A DNA stretch of 10,362 nucleotides from Oscillospiraceae bacterium (GTDB taxonomy: Bacteria; Bacillota; Clostridia; Oscillospirales; Oscillospiraceae). Of the stretch, positions 1-6,138 are shown piece by piece. The position numbers were made by a program, and so were the translations under genes. Numbering within the stretch: the first letter of the stretch is position 1; every line of letters starts with the position of its first letter. Under the pieces are notes generated by a model that saw nothing but the letters and a program-made list of their open reading frames with translations, was not told the DNA's origin and ran no database searches. The stretch spans positions 1 to 10,362 of the forward strand of contig WQVW01000032.1 in NCBI GenBank assembly GCA_009785655.1, in the 5' to 3' direction.

Positions 1-528
1 GACGGCACACCGTTTTCCGATGTTGTCGGCGACGAATGGTACGGGCGTGCGATCGGCATTCTTGCAAACTTCGGCATAGTTGACGGCTATGATGACGGCA
101 CTTTCCGCCCTAACGCGCCGATCTCACGCAAGGAATTTGCGGCAGTTGTATCGCGCTTTGACAACCTGGCTAACACCGATCACAATCCATACACCGACCT
201 GAACCCGAACGATTGGGCGTACAGATACATCTTATCGGCCACACAAAAAGGTTGGTTCATAGGATACAGGGATCTGTTCAGACCTGACGCACATCTGACC
301 AGGGCAGAGATGGTTACCGCAATCAACCGTATATTTGATCGTATTACGCTGCTCGAGGACGTGCCTGATAATGTATTCAGATTCCGCGATCTCGACGAAA
401 GTCACTGGGCATATGCAGACTTCATGGAAGCCGCGCATACACACACATACCAGCGGCGTGACATCAACAACACCGAAGTTTGGATAGAGATTATAGAAAC
501 CGGACTTGACGCCCCATATAACAGATAG
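1..528 (+). CDS. SLH-domain protein, C-terminal part (5' end outside window)
   Basis: Frame 1 is open from the first base and ends at TAG 526-528, giving 175 residues. Two clear SLH modules are visible. The first has FSDVVGDEWYGRAIGILANFGIVDGY followed by FRPNAPISRKEF in two stretches (about residues 5-50); the second has YTDLNPNDWAYRYILSA and then FRPDAHLTRAEM (about 64-106). A weaker third copy starts at FRFRDLDESHWAYADFMEAA (about 126-145). The xTRAE-type motif and FRP turn are diagnostic. SLH modules anchor secreted proteins to pyruvylated secondary cell-wall polymers, so this is the wall-binding end of a surface protein whose N-terminal part, and thus its activity, is not seen. A strong terminator follows directly. 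It lies outside the inserted element and has no evident link to the coat genes after it. Confidence 0.93.
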   Translation, partial: DGTPFSDVVGDEWYGRAIGILANFGIVDGYDDGTFRPNAPISRKEFAAVVSRFDNLANTDHNPYTDLNPNDWAYRYILSATQKGWFIGYRDLFRPDAHLTRAEMVTAINRIFDRITLLEDVPDNVFRFRDLDESHWAYADFMEAAHTHTYQRRDINNTEVWIEIIETGLDAPYNR

Positions 529-538
529 ATATGAAAAA

Positions 539-573
539 CAGCCGAGGGATTAAATCCCTCGGCTGCTTTTTTT
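539..573 (+). terminator. intrinsic terminator of the SLH gene
   Basis: A perfect stem of about 12 bp (539-550 with 554-565, CAGCCGAGGGAT) has a 3-nt loop and is followed by seven T at 567-573. It lies 10 bases after the SLH stop codon and separates that gene from cotJB. Confidence 0.95.
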
Positions 574-652
574 ATGTGCGCGCAGATTTGTTCCTTAAAC
601 AAACATTACAAACAAGAATAATCCTTACGCCGGCACTCCACTGGGCGAGGTA

Positions 653-880
653 ATGGCACTCGACTTTGCGGTGCATGAGCTGGCGTTGTACCTGGACACG
701 CATAAGGACGACAAGGATGCATTTGAGATGCTGAAATCAATGCTCGCGCTCAGCACAGAAGGTCGCAAAGCGTACGAGAGAATGTTCGGGCCGATTGATA
801 TCAGAGACTTGGAGAACGCGGACACATTCACCTGGCTCACAGATCCCTGGCCGTGGGAATACTCGGAAAGAAGGAAATAA
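653..880 (+). CDS. cotJB: spore coat protein CotJB
   Basis: The 75-residue product carries the CotJB signatures LALYLDTHKDDKDAF (about 10-24), YERMFGPI and the C-terminal TDPWPWEYSE. CotJB is a small mother-cell coat protein encoded between cotJA and cotJC; here cotJC follows after 3 bases, but no cotJA is recognisable upstream. The start is uncertain. ATG 653 is the only standard start in frame after the stop at 596-598, but it has only GCGAGG 2 bases upstream as a ribosome site. Homology may extend upstream, since GTPLGEV before MALDFAV resembles the first helix of family members. The N-terminus may therefore be rearranged, or the gene may use an unusual start. The assignment to the family is firm; the start is not. 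Confidence 0.85.
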   Translation: MALDFAVHELALYLDTHKDDKDAFEMLKSMLALSTEGRKAYERMFGPIDIRDLENADTFTWLTDPWPWEYSERRK

Positions 881-883
881 GAT

Positions 884-1120
884 ATGTTTGTATATGAGAA
901 AAAGTTGCAATATCCCGTGAACATCAAGAATCCCAATCCCGCGTTGGCAAAGTTCATAATTAGCCAATATGGCGGCCCCGACGGTGAGTTAGGCGCGTCT
1001 CTGCGTTACCTGAGCCAGCGGTACACCATGCCTTACCCCGAACTAAAGGGGCTGCTTACCGATATAGGTACCGAGGCTTCAAAAAAGCCCCGGCAACATA
1101 GCTCTAACTTTCAAATTTGA
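884..1120 (+). CDS. cotJC: CotJC, 5' part of a gene split by an element
   Basis: Residues 1-64 (MFVYEKKLQYPVN..., GGPDGELGASLRYLSQRY, GLLTDIGTE) are a clear CotJC N-terminus. After codon 64 the reading frame enters the inserted element and adds 14 foreign residues (ASKKPRQH...) before TGA 1118-1120, so only codons up to about 1076 are native. CotJC belongs to the manganese-catalase family and is a major coat protein in spore formers. Glu35 in GELGAS matches the first metal ligand; the next pair (Glu65, His68) is encoded beyond the junction, so this 78-residue product should be inactive. The ribosome site AAGGA at 871-875 overlaps the end of cotJB, with start ATG 884. The remainder of the gene is at 9756-10162. 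Confidence 0.93.
   Translation: MFVYEKKLQYPVNIKNPNPALAKFIISQYGGPDGELGASLRYLSQRYTMPYPELKGLLTDIGTEASKKPRQHSSNFQI
1065..1093 (+). repeat. attL: core repeat plus element arm
   Basis: The core TAGGTACCGAGG (1065-1076) is followed by CTTC and the element arm AAAAAAGCCCCGG (1081-1093). This arm is the exact reverse complement of the arm at 9721-9733 beside attR. The cotJC sequence to the left, GATA, forms the attB half. The bases next to the core differ between the two ends (A1064 against G9743; C1077 against A9756), which fixes the repeat at exactly 12 bp. Confidence 0.88.
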
Positions 1121-1937
1121 TTTCATCAAACACACACAGATCATAGTATCCTATCTTGCGATATATCCCGCACGAGATCGGATTATTCGCATCAGCAAAC
1201 AGACAGCAGAACTTATTGCCGCGCGCCAGTAAAACCCGCGACAACTCCGCCACGACCGACGATGCATACCCCTTCCCACGATAGTGCGGCGGCGTGTAGA
1301 CAGCAGTCACCACCGCGCCGTTTTGTGTACTGCGCCCATGCACAGCTTGAGATACCGGATGACCATCCTCCCATATGTAATGCGTATCATTGCCAAGACG
1401 CATTTTTATCCGTTCAACATTTGTTGGTATATCATATGTTTCGACATCGCACTCTTCCGAAAATGCGCGCTCCCAATACGGAACGTAAACCAAATCATCC
1501 GCGCGTAGCGGACGGCTAAATCCCGGCGCTTTTTCTATATCGTTTACTTTATCCAACCGCATAATGTTCATCGAATGGTGTATGTAAAAACTATCGCTAT
1601 GCGCTTGCGCAAATCTCCGTGCCAGTCCCTGCTCCGCCAATACGCCGGGCGGAGTGAATCCAATGCTTTTCAGCTCATCAGACAGCAGCTTCACCGCTGC
1701 GTCATTCGGCTTGTTGCGTGTTTCATACAGCACGATATTAAAAGGCGGCGTACACGCGGTGACAAGCGCAATTTCGCCGTTTGAGTCTTTAACCGAGGCT
1801 AAAATCCAGTTTGACTTATCTGCCACTTTGTTGTTGATAAAGCTGATCGGCAGATTATTCTGCACCTCATTTTCAAGCAAAATCGCCAGCGTATCAGCGG
1901 CGAATGTTTCTGTGTTTTCATAGTGTATAAATTTCAT
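1104..1937 (-). CDS. GNAT family N-acetyltransferase (277 aa)
   Basis: The last gene of the leftward operon. A typical C-terminal GNAT fold has the acetyl-CoA pyrophosphate loop at residues 220-225 (RGKGYA, in VYTPPHYRGKGYASSVV), followed by FADANNPISCGIYRKIGY (247-264), the beta-alpha segment that precedes the acceptor site in this class. The N-terminal ~130 residues look like a degenerate GNAT half, giving a two-lobed protein of the length usual for tandem GNATs. It should transfer an acetyl group from acetyl-CoA to an amine; the substrate cannot be read from sequence. Its ATG (1937) lies inside the end of the upstream GNAT gene (20-bp overlap) and is preceded by GAAAGGA, so translation is probably coupled. 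The stop is only 27 bases from the att core. Confidence 0.85.
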   Translation of the reverse strand: MKFIHYENTETFAADTLAILLENEVQNNLPISFINNKVADKSNWILASVKDSNGEIALVTACTPPFNIVLYETRNKPNDAAVKLLSDELKSIGFTPPGVLAEQGLARRFAQAHSDSFYIHHSMNIMRLDKVNDIEKAPGFSRPLRADDLVYVPYWERAFSEECDVETYDIPTNVERIKMRLGNDTHYIWEDGHPVSQAVHGRSTQNGAVVTAVYTPPHYRGKGYASSVVAELSRVLLARGNKFCCLFADANNPISCGIYRKIGYYDLCVFDEIKFES

Positions 1938-2697
1938 TTTTGTAGTCCTTTCTCAATGTTTTTTTCACACGATACCAATATGAATATATCGGTCTATATC
2001 CAAGCTTTGTGTAAAGACTCACTGCTCGCGCATTCCCCTGCTCCACCTGCAAATAAGCCGTATGTGCGCCCAAGTTTTTTGCCGCGGACAAAAGCGATTC
2101 GCATATTGCCGCGCCGTACCCCTTGCCGCGCTGCGTTTCATCGACAACAATATTCAACAACGCCATATACCCGCGCTCCATCACCGCCGAACCGCAAGCC
2201 ACGGATACGCCGTCTTTGACAATCCTCCCACAGATCGTGGTGTTTTTTACATTTTCAAGTATCTGCTTGGTTGTTGATTTTAAAACACTGCCTGTATAAT
2301 GGCTAAACGAATAAAACGCATCCAACCATTCCTTGTCGGCATAACTGGTTATCACACAATCATTCAGTTGAAAGTCCGTATCACGCAAATCCATGCGCAT
2401 AACGTATGTAGGCGTAACAATCGTATACCCCAATGCGTCAAGCATTTTTTCAATCTTCGGATCACTGCCATCAGTCAATTTAAAGAGTGTAGCCAATCCA
2501 TGCGAGATGTATCGTTTTTCACATTCTGCTATCTTCTCACGCAAATCAAGCGTTGACGGATAGAGTGGACTGACCGAATTCGCCCTGCCTGTATAACCGT
2601 TGGCAAACCGCAGAATCCAGCCATCATAGAACTGCGTTTGTAATGCGGGATGGGCATTGAATGAAAGTTCCTCGTACATCAAAATAGTATTGTTCAT
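1918..2697 (-). CDS. GNAT family N-acetyltransferase (259 aa)
   Basis: The C-terminal GNAT domain has acetyl-CoA loop RGKGYG at 190-195 within NIVVDETQRGKGYGAAI, and GNARAVSLYTKLGYRPIYSYWYR (221-243) as the closing motif. The N-terminal part (GWILRFANGYTGRANSVSPLYP, about 26-47) carries the W-x-L-R-x-A-x-G-x-T-x-RANSV pattern common in two-lobed GNATs whose first lobe is degenerate. The enzyme is cytosolic and the acceptor unknown. The start ATG 2697 overlaps the stop of the preceding GNAT gene as ATGA and has GGAGGAG at 2703-2709. Being third of four tightly packed genes behind an attenuated promoter suggests co-induction with its neighbours. It could act on an antibiotic or on a cell component; sequence alone does not decide. 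Confidence 0.87.
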   Translation of the reverse strand: MNNTILMYEELSFNAHPALQTQFYDGWILRFANGYTGRANSVSPLYPSTLDLREKIAECEKRYISHGLATLFKLTDGSDPKIEKMLDALGYTIVTPTYVMRMDLRDTDFQLNDCVITSYADKEWLDAFYSFSHYTGSVLKSTTKQILENVKNTTICGRIVKDGVSVACGSAVMERGYMALLNIVVDETQRGKGYGAAICESLLSAAKNLGAHTAYLQVEQGNARAVSLYTKLGYRPIYSYWYRVKKTLRKDYKNEIYTL

Positions 2698-3176
2698 GGT
2701 GTCTCCTCCGTTTCATGCGTTTCCAATCGTTTCAACAATTTATAATACGACCCGTATTCGTCTTCGCCGTCAAAAATAATCTCGTTGAACCCTTTTCGTT
2801 GATACAATCTGAACACACCCTCGTTCTTCTTATCGACACCAACACTGATTTCCATGTATCCCATTTTTGTGACTTTGCTGATTATGTAGTCGATTAGAAT
2901 ACTTCCGATTCCCTGATTGCGGTGATCGTTTTTCACAATCAAACGCGAAAAATACATCCGTTGCCCCGGTATGCTGTAATCCGGGTCGTTTTGCTCGTAC
3001 ACAATTGAGGCTTCCCCCAAATACTCGCCGTTTTTTGTATAGACATAGATTTCCCGGTTGCCTGAAACAAGTTGGTCATAGAAGCGTTTTGCCATCTCCG
3101 GTCTTTTGCCCATATCCCAAATGTTAGCACATTTGTGGTAATCTTCGGGTTTAAGTTTTATAATCTCATAGCTCAT
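2694..3176 (-). CDS. GNAT family N-acetyltransferase (160 aa)
   Basis: A single-domain GNAT of normal length. It begins YEIIKLKPEDYHKCANIWDM, has the strand YFSRLIVKNDHRNQGIGSIL with the acetyl-CoA loop RNQGIG at 86-91, and ends with the usual GVFRLYQRKGFNEI (120-133). The start ATG 3176 is preceded by a G5 run (3186-3190) at 9-base spacing, which overlaps the end of the transglutaminase-like gene. It is second in the leftward operon, and its stop overlaps the start of the next GNAT. Substrate unknown. Single-domain GNATs of this type include aminoglycoside, streptothricin and ribosomal-protein acetyltransferases, but no signature here separates these. Confidence 0.87.
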   Translation of the reverse strand: MSYEIIKLKPEDYHKCANIWDMGKRPEMAKRFYDQLVSGNREIYVYTKNGEYLGEASIVYEQNDPDYSIPGQRMYFSRLIVKNDHRNQGIGSILIDYIISKVTKMGYMEISVGVDKKNEGVFRLYQRKGFNEIIFDGEDEYGSYYKLLKRLETHETEETP

Positions 3177-3182
3177 ATTTAA

Positions 3183-3779
3183 TCACCCCCATATATCAGG
3201 TTGTTCTGTAATCATATCAGGAATATTGTCAAGCACATCTTGCAAACATGTTGCCCTCTCAAGCATTTGCATAGTTTCCTGATGCGGCGCGGTGTATATA
3301 CCAGGCCAGAAATATTCATCATACTCCGGACGGCATGGGAACGCCAAAACCGGCACATCCGTTGAGAATTGTGCGTCTATACCCGGCTTATTTCCTCGCG
3401 CATCTACTTTGACCCAGCGGCCATCAAGATAGATTGCATTGTAGCAATGCACCACGTATCCTTTTAAATCGTCATCGGCCAAAGTCAGGCGTTGAAAGCA
3501 GAGTCCGGCAGGAATATCCTGTGATCGCAATAAAGCGGCAAGCAAGTTCGCTTTCGCGTGGCATATGCCGGTTTGGTATTGCAGCACATCAGATGCCTTG
3601 ACCGTGATGATGTCAGCACCAATGTCAAAACTGTGCGGTATTTCGTCACGAACGAATTCAAACGCTGCTCGGGCTTTTAGGATATTGCCTTGTAGTCCAG
3701 CGAAAAGCGTTGCTGCTTTTTCTTGAATATTCGGTGCGGAAAAGTCTATGCATTTGTGTTCTTGCAGGAATAGATTCAT
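3183..3779 (-). CDS. transglutaminase-like (papain-fold) protein
   Basis: The 198-residue protein has the transglutaminase core: Cys73 in QTGICHAKANLLAALLR, His111 in GYVVHCYNAIYLDGRWVKVDAR and Asp126 in the same stretch, in the right order and spacing for a Cys-His-Asp triad. Bacterial members of this superfamily are mostly peptidases or amidases rather than protein cross-linkers. No signal peptide or membrane segment is seen, so it is cytosolic. I chose ATG 3779 because GGAAGGGAG lies 7 bases upstream (3787-3795). A longer frame to 3866 would run through the terminator hairpin of the leader and is unlikely. It is the first structural gene of the leftward operon and directly controlled by the attenuator. 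Its substrate and its relation to the three GNATs behind it are unknown. Confidence 0.82.
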   Translation of the reverse strand: MNLFLQEHKCIDFSAPNIQEKAATLFAGLQGNILKARAAFEFVRDEIPHSFDIGADIITVKASDVLQYQTGICHAKANLLAALLRSQDIPAGLCFQRLTLADDDLKGYVVHCYNAIYLDGRWVKVDARGNKPGIDAQFSTDVPVLAFPCRPEYDEYFWPGIYTAPHQETMQMLERATCLQDVLDNIPDMITEQPDIWG

Positions 3780-3795
3780 GATTATGCTCCCTTCC

Positions 3796-3840
3796 AAAAT
3801 AAAAAACGGCCGAAATCCTTCTGATTGGACTTCGGCCGTT
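3796..3840 (-). terminator. attenuator terminator in the leader of the leftward operon
   Basis: On the minus strand the 10-bp stem AACGGCCGAA/TTCGGCCGTT (3805-3814 with 3831-3840) is followed by T6-A-T4. It sits within the 5' leader, between the leader-peptide stop and the ribosome site of the transglutaminase-like gene, so it would stop transcription before the operon. Its first arm (RNA CAACGGCCGAAG, 3841-3830) can instead pair with CUUUUGCUGUUG inside the leader ORF (3890-3879), with 11 of 12 positions paired including two G-U pairs. Confidence 0.85.
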
Positions 3841-3869
3841 GATCTCAATAACTTTGTAAATATCACTAT

Positions 3870-3953
3870 CTACAAACGCAACAGCAAAAGCCCGTCACCG
3901 CGTACGGTCACGAGTTCATATCGTTGCATTGGTAGAATATTTGCATTGAACAT
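3870..3953 (-). CDS. 27-codon leader peptide of the transglutaminase/GNAT operon
   Basis: This short ORF begins with ATG 3953 after a strong AGGAGGG site (3964-3970, 10 bases away) and ends TAG at 3870-3872. The peptide starts MFNANILPMQRYELV, continues TVRGDG and ends LLLLRL. It lies between a consensus promoter and an intrinsic terminator, the classic layout of ribosome-mediated attenuation. The codons for its last Leu-rich part (CUUUUGCUGUUG) are also the proposed antiterminator strand. A ribosome running to the stop would mask this strand and allow termination; one stalled earlier would expose it and allow read-through. Drug-induced stalling is the likely cue by analogy with erm and ABC-F leaders; the actual inducer is unknown. 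Confidence 0.75.
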   Translation of the reverse strand: MFNANILPMQRYELVTVRGDGLLLLRL

Positions 3954-3987
3954 GACGCGCTTTCCCTCCTGTTAAAATATGAGGGTT

Positions 3988-4017
3988 ATTATACTCATAA
4001 CATGCTTGCCCTGTCAA
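3988..4017 (-). promoter_or_regulatory. SigA-type promoter of the leftward operon
   Basis: On the minus strand TTGACA (4012-4017) and TATAAT (3988-3993) are perfect consensus boxes with an 18-bp spacer. Transcription would begin near 3981, just ahead of the leader-peptide ribosome site. It is back-to-back with the rightward promoter; the two -35 boxes are 16 bp apart. Confidence 0.88.
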
Positions 4018-4033
4018 CCCCTAAAATTTTTGT

Positions 4034-4062
4034 TTGACAATCTTGCGACGAAATGCTATGAT
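4034..4062 (+). promoter_or_regulatory. SigA-type promoter of the rightward operon
   Basis: TTGACA (4034-4039) and TATGAT (4057-4062) are separated by 17 bp. The start would be near 4069, giving a leader of about 300 bases before the 81-residue ORF. The divergent arrangement with the leftward promoter makes this the control centre of the element cargo. Confidence 0.88.
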
Positions 4063-4110
4063 TATAGCGTTATTTAAAACAATACACTTAATTAAAGGAG
4101 TTGTAAAAGT

Positions 4111-4140
4111 ATGTCGGTGAGAATGGTGATTGTAACCTAA
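4111..4140 (+). CDS. 9-residue leader peptide of the rsgA operon
   Basis: ATG 4111 follows AAAGGAG (4094-4100) with 10-base spacing, and the ORF MSVRMVIVT ends TAA at 4138-4140. It is the first translatable unit after a consensus promoter and lies ahead of a long structured leader with two terminators. A well-translated micro-ORF in this position is the hallmark of ribosome-sensing attenuation. The tract GATTG..TAACC of the ORF (4128-4137) recurs in a similar form at 4208-4220 (GATTGAAGTAACC), which may be part of alternative folding. Which codon stalls, and on what cue, cannot be told. Confidence 0.7.
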   Translation: MSVRMVIVT

Positions 4141-4153
4141 AAACTGCATAACG

Positions 4154-4207
4154 GCGATTCATAACATGTCTTCGAGGGGTGCATCCCCGCATTTTGTTGT
4201 GCATCGC
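4154..4207 (+). promoter_or_regulatory. structured leader hairpin, possible anti-antiterminator
   Basis: The strand 4154-4166 (GCGATTCATAACA) pairs with 4195-4207 (TGTTGTGCATCGC), with one mismatch and one G-T pair. Inside is a second hairpin GGGG/CCCC (4176-4179 with 4185-4188). In an alternative fold CCCGCA (4186-4191) could pair with TGCGGG (4242-4247), the base of the first terminator stem. I do not recognise a known riboswitch class here. Confidence 0.5.
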
Positions 4208-4244
4208 GATTGAAGTAACCTTATCAACCATACTGCTCTTTTGC

Positions 4245-4280
4245 GGGATACGATTTAGGTCGTATCCCTTTTTGATTTTT
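4245..4280 (+). terminator. first leader terminator of the rsgA operon
   Basis: A 9-bp stem GGGATACGA/TCGTATCCC (4245-4253 with 4260-4268) with a 6-nt loop is followed by TTTTTGATTTTTT. It lies inside the 5' leader, so it should act as an attenuator rather than as the end of a gene. Confidence 0.85.
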
Positions 4281-4284
4281 TATG

Positions 4285-4331
4285 CCGCAAAACAGCAGCT
4301 TCGATTGAGGCTGCTTGTTTGCGGTATTTTT
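4285..4331 (+). terminator. second leader terminator of the rsgA operon
   Basis: A long stem, CCGCAAA with TTTGCGG (4285-4291/4318-4324) and AGCAGC with GCTGCT (4294-4299/4310-4315), is interrupted by a 2x2 internal loop. A T5 run follows at 4327-4331. It comes 16 bases after the first terminator and 38 bases before the start of the 81-residue ORF. Tandem terminators would make basal expression very low. Confidence 0.75.
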
Positions 4332-4368
4332 GCGCCTAAAAATAATTTTAATCTACAGGAGACTAACG

Positions 4369-4614
4369 ATGACCCACCCAATCGATAAAAGAGGGATATT
4401 GGATGACGATATCTTTACGTATAGAACCACAAAAGACAGAAAAGTTTTTATTTCATGGTATGGAAAACAAGTCATCACTTTGAGCGGCGCGAAGGCAGAT
4501 GCCTTTATTGCAAATATCGCAAACGCCGATGGTAAAGACGCTCAATTGATTATGGCAAAAGCAACGGGCAACTTCAAACATGGAAACGAAAAACTATTCA
4601 AGAGGAGAAAATAA
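4369..4614 (+). CDS. small conserved-looking protein upstream of rsgA (81 aa)
   Basis: The start is ATG 4369 with AGGAG at 4357-4361, 7 bases upstream; a longer frame would begin inside the terminator and is unlikely. The product is soluble and charged, with DDDIFTYRTTKDRKVFISWYGKQVITLSG (split about residues 12-40), where short beta strands are likely, and QLIMAKATGNFKHGNEKLFKRRK (59-81), a basic tail. No signal peptide or membrane segment is present. Its TAA shares the A of the rsgA ATG (TAATG), so the two are translationally coupled. Linkage with a ribosome GTPase and its basic C-terminus suggest a ribosome- or RNA-associated role, but I do not recognise a named family and give no function. 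Confidence 0.8.
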   Translation: MTHPIDKRGILDDDIFTYRTTKDRKVFISWYGKQVITLSGAKADAFIANIANADGKDAQLIMAKATGNFKHGNEKLFKRRK

Positions 4615-5693
4615 TGATTAATTTAAAACAATATGGCTATATCGAAACTGAACCCCCTACCGACGGGCTGATTCCTGGACGTGTGACTGAAGTTCAGCGG
4701 GATCAATACACTGTTATGACTGAACACGGCGAAGTGGCGGCCGTGCTGAAAGGTACATTTCACCACAATGCACAGGCACGCGAGGATTTTCCGTGTGTCG
4801 GAGACTTTGTGCTGCTGCAATACAACGACAGCGGTCCATCGCTGATTGTCCAGCTGCTGCCGCGCAGGACAAAGTTTTCCCGCGCCGATTTTTCGGGACA
4901 CGCGCCAGGGTACGCAAAAACCATACTTGAACAGGTCGTCGCCGCGAACTTCGACTATGTGTTCATCATTACATCGCTGAACCAAGATTTCAACGTCAGC
5001 CGGGTCGTCCGTTACTTGACACAAGCACGGCAAAGCGGCGGGCAGCCTGTGGTGATTTTAACAAAGGCAGATCTGCGTGAGGACTCCGCTGCACCAGTGG
5101 CTGAAATCCGAAATGCCGCGCCGGATGTGCCGGTTCACGCAATTTCCAGCCTTACCGGACTCGGACTGGATGCATTGGATCAATATCTGCAACCCGGCAA
5201 AACCTTGGTACTCCTCGGCATGTCCGGCGTGGGAAAATCATCGCTGCTAAATGCATTAATGGCACAGGAGGTCATGTCTGTGAAGTCTATCCGCGAGGAT
5301 GACAGCCGCGGACGGCACACGACTACGCATCGCCAGCTTTTCATGCTGCCCTCCGGCGCGATGGTAATTGATACGCCCGGTATGCGTGAGCTGGGATTGT
5401 TCGGCGTGGACGAGGGTATCAGCGAAGTCTTTGCCGATGTGGAAGACTTGTTCGCGCATTGCCGCTTCAGCGATTGCCGCCACGAAACCGAACCCGGCTG
5501 CGCGGTGCGCGCCGCACTCAGTGATGGATCATTACCGCGTGAACGGTGGGCGCGCTATGCTGCACAGACGCGGGAGAATCAGTTTGTGGAAGACAAAAGT
5601 TCATACATGCGCGAGAAACAGGCTTTTATGAAAGACATCGCGCAATTTTCAAAACAACTCAAGAAAAATGGGAGGAAAATGCATGGGAAATAA
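4614..5693 (+). CDS. rsgA: ribosome small-subunit-dependent GTPase RsgA
   Basis: The 359-residue protein has the full RsgA plan. An OB-fold N-terminal region (about 20-85) is followed by a circularly permuted GTPase domain with G4 TKAD (150-153), then G1 GMSGVGKS (202-209), the switch segment DDSRGRHTTTHR (229-240) and G3 DTPG (253-256). A zinc-binding part follows with Cys283, Cys288, His290 and Cys296. RsgA binds the 30S subunit late in assembly and its GTPase is stimulated by it. The coupled start at ATG 4614 has GAGGAG at 4602-4607. Most bacteria keep rsgA with housekeeping genes; here it is cargo of an inserted element behind an attenuator, so it is probably a second, inducible paralogue. 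The C-terminus (after 330) is a basic helix. Confidence 0.95.
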   Translation: MINLKQYGYIETEPPTDGLIPGRVTEVQRDQYTVMTEHGEVAAVLKGTFHHNAQAREDFPCVGDFVLLQYNDSGPSLIVQLLPRRTKFSRADFSGHAPGYAKTILEQVVAANFDYVFIITSLNQDFNVSRVVRYLTQARQSGGQPVVILTKADLREDSAAPVAEIRNAAPDVPVHAISSLTGLGLDALDQYLQPGKTLVLLGMSGVGKSSLLNALMAQEVMSVKSIREDDSRGRHTTTHRQLFMLPSGAMVIDTPGMRELGLFGVDEGISEVFADVEDLFAHCRFSDCRHETEPGCAVRAALSDGSLPRERWARYAAQTRENQFVEDKSSYMREKQAFMKDIAQFSKQLKKNGRKMHGK

Positions 5694-6135
5694 AAAAGAT
5701 TCCGCACGTGAAAAGAACAGACGTAGATTCAATGAAGAATTGGCGTTTATGGATAGAGGCCGGTCCGATTACCGAAACACAACCTGTACAGAGCATTTTA
5801 CATGTAAAGTCTGTGACACGCTGATTTTGCCCGAAAGTGCAGGCAGTCAACACCGTAACCATTGCTCAAAATGCCTTTCCAGCATCCATGTGGATATTGA
5901 ACCGGGCGACCGGTCATCGGTGTGCCGTGGGATTATGGATCCGATCAGCGTATGGGTGCGCAAAAACGGAGAATGGGCAATCATTCACCGCTGCCGGATT
6001 TGCGGCGAACTCGTCTCAAACCGAATAGCAGCGGATGACAACCCCGCCCTGCTTATGTCAATCGCCGTGAAACCCTTGGCAATGCCACCGTTCCCGTTGG
6101 GATTGCTAGAACAAGAGGCGACGAAAGGAAGATAG
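5683..6135 (+). CDS. RNHCP domain zinc-binding protein
   Basis: The signature RNHCSKCLSSIHVD (58-71) followed by GDRSSVCRGIMDPISVW (75-91) and the closing CRICGELVSNRIAADDN (104-120) identify the RNHCP family. Paired cysteines Cys41/Cys44, Cys61/Cys64 and Cys104/Cys107 look like zinc knuckles. The ~35-residue N-terminus is basic. I chose ATG 5683 over ATG 5668 because GGAGG (5671-5675) lies 7 bases before it. The gene overlaps the rsgA stop by 11 bases, so expression is coupled. The family has no established function to my knowledge; frequent occurrence beside RsgA suggests a ribosome-related role, which is inference. Confidence 0.9.
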   Translation: MGNKKDSAREKNRRRFNEELAFMDRGRSDYRNTTCTEHFTCKVCDTLILPESAGSQHRNHCSKCLSSIHVDIEPGDRSSVCRGIMDPISVWVRKNGEWAIIHRCRICGELVSNRIAADDNPALLMSIAVKPLAMPPFPLGLLEQEATKGR

Positions 6136-6138
6136 ACA

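Noticed and set aside
1081..1103. Intrinsic terminator for the leftward GNAT operon beside attL
   Set aside because: On the minus strand a T6 tract follows, but the only hairpin before it is about 4 bp with a long loop. The sequence is better explained as the attP arm. Leftward transcription may therefore run antisense into cotJC and cotJB.
884..1120. A 78-residue complete small gene
   Set aside because: The first 64 residues are CotJC and the frame continues perfectly at 9756; the last 14 residues come from the element, so it is a fragment of a split gene.
3183..3866. Longer transglutaminase-like protein starting at 3866
   Set aside because: The extra 29 codons cross the leader terminator hairpin, and ATG 3779 has a strong ribosome site 7 bases upstream.
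4154..4207. Known metabolite riboswitch or T-box
   Set aside because: I see no conserved riboswitch core, T-box sequence or specifier loop. A translated micro-ORF plus terminators fits attenuation better.
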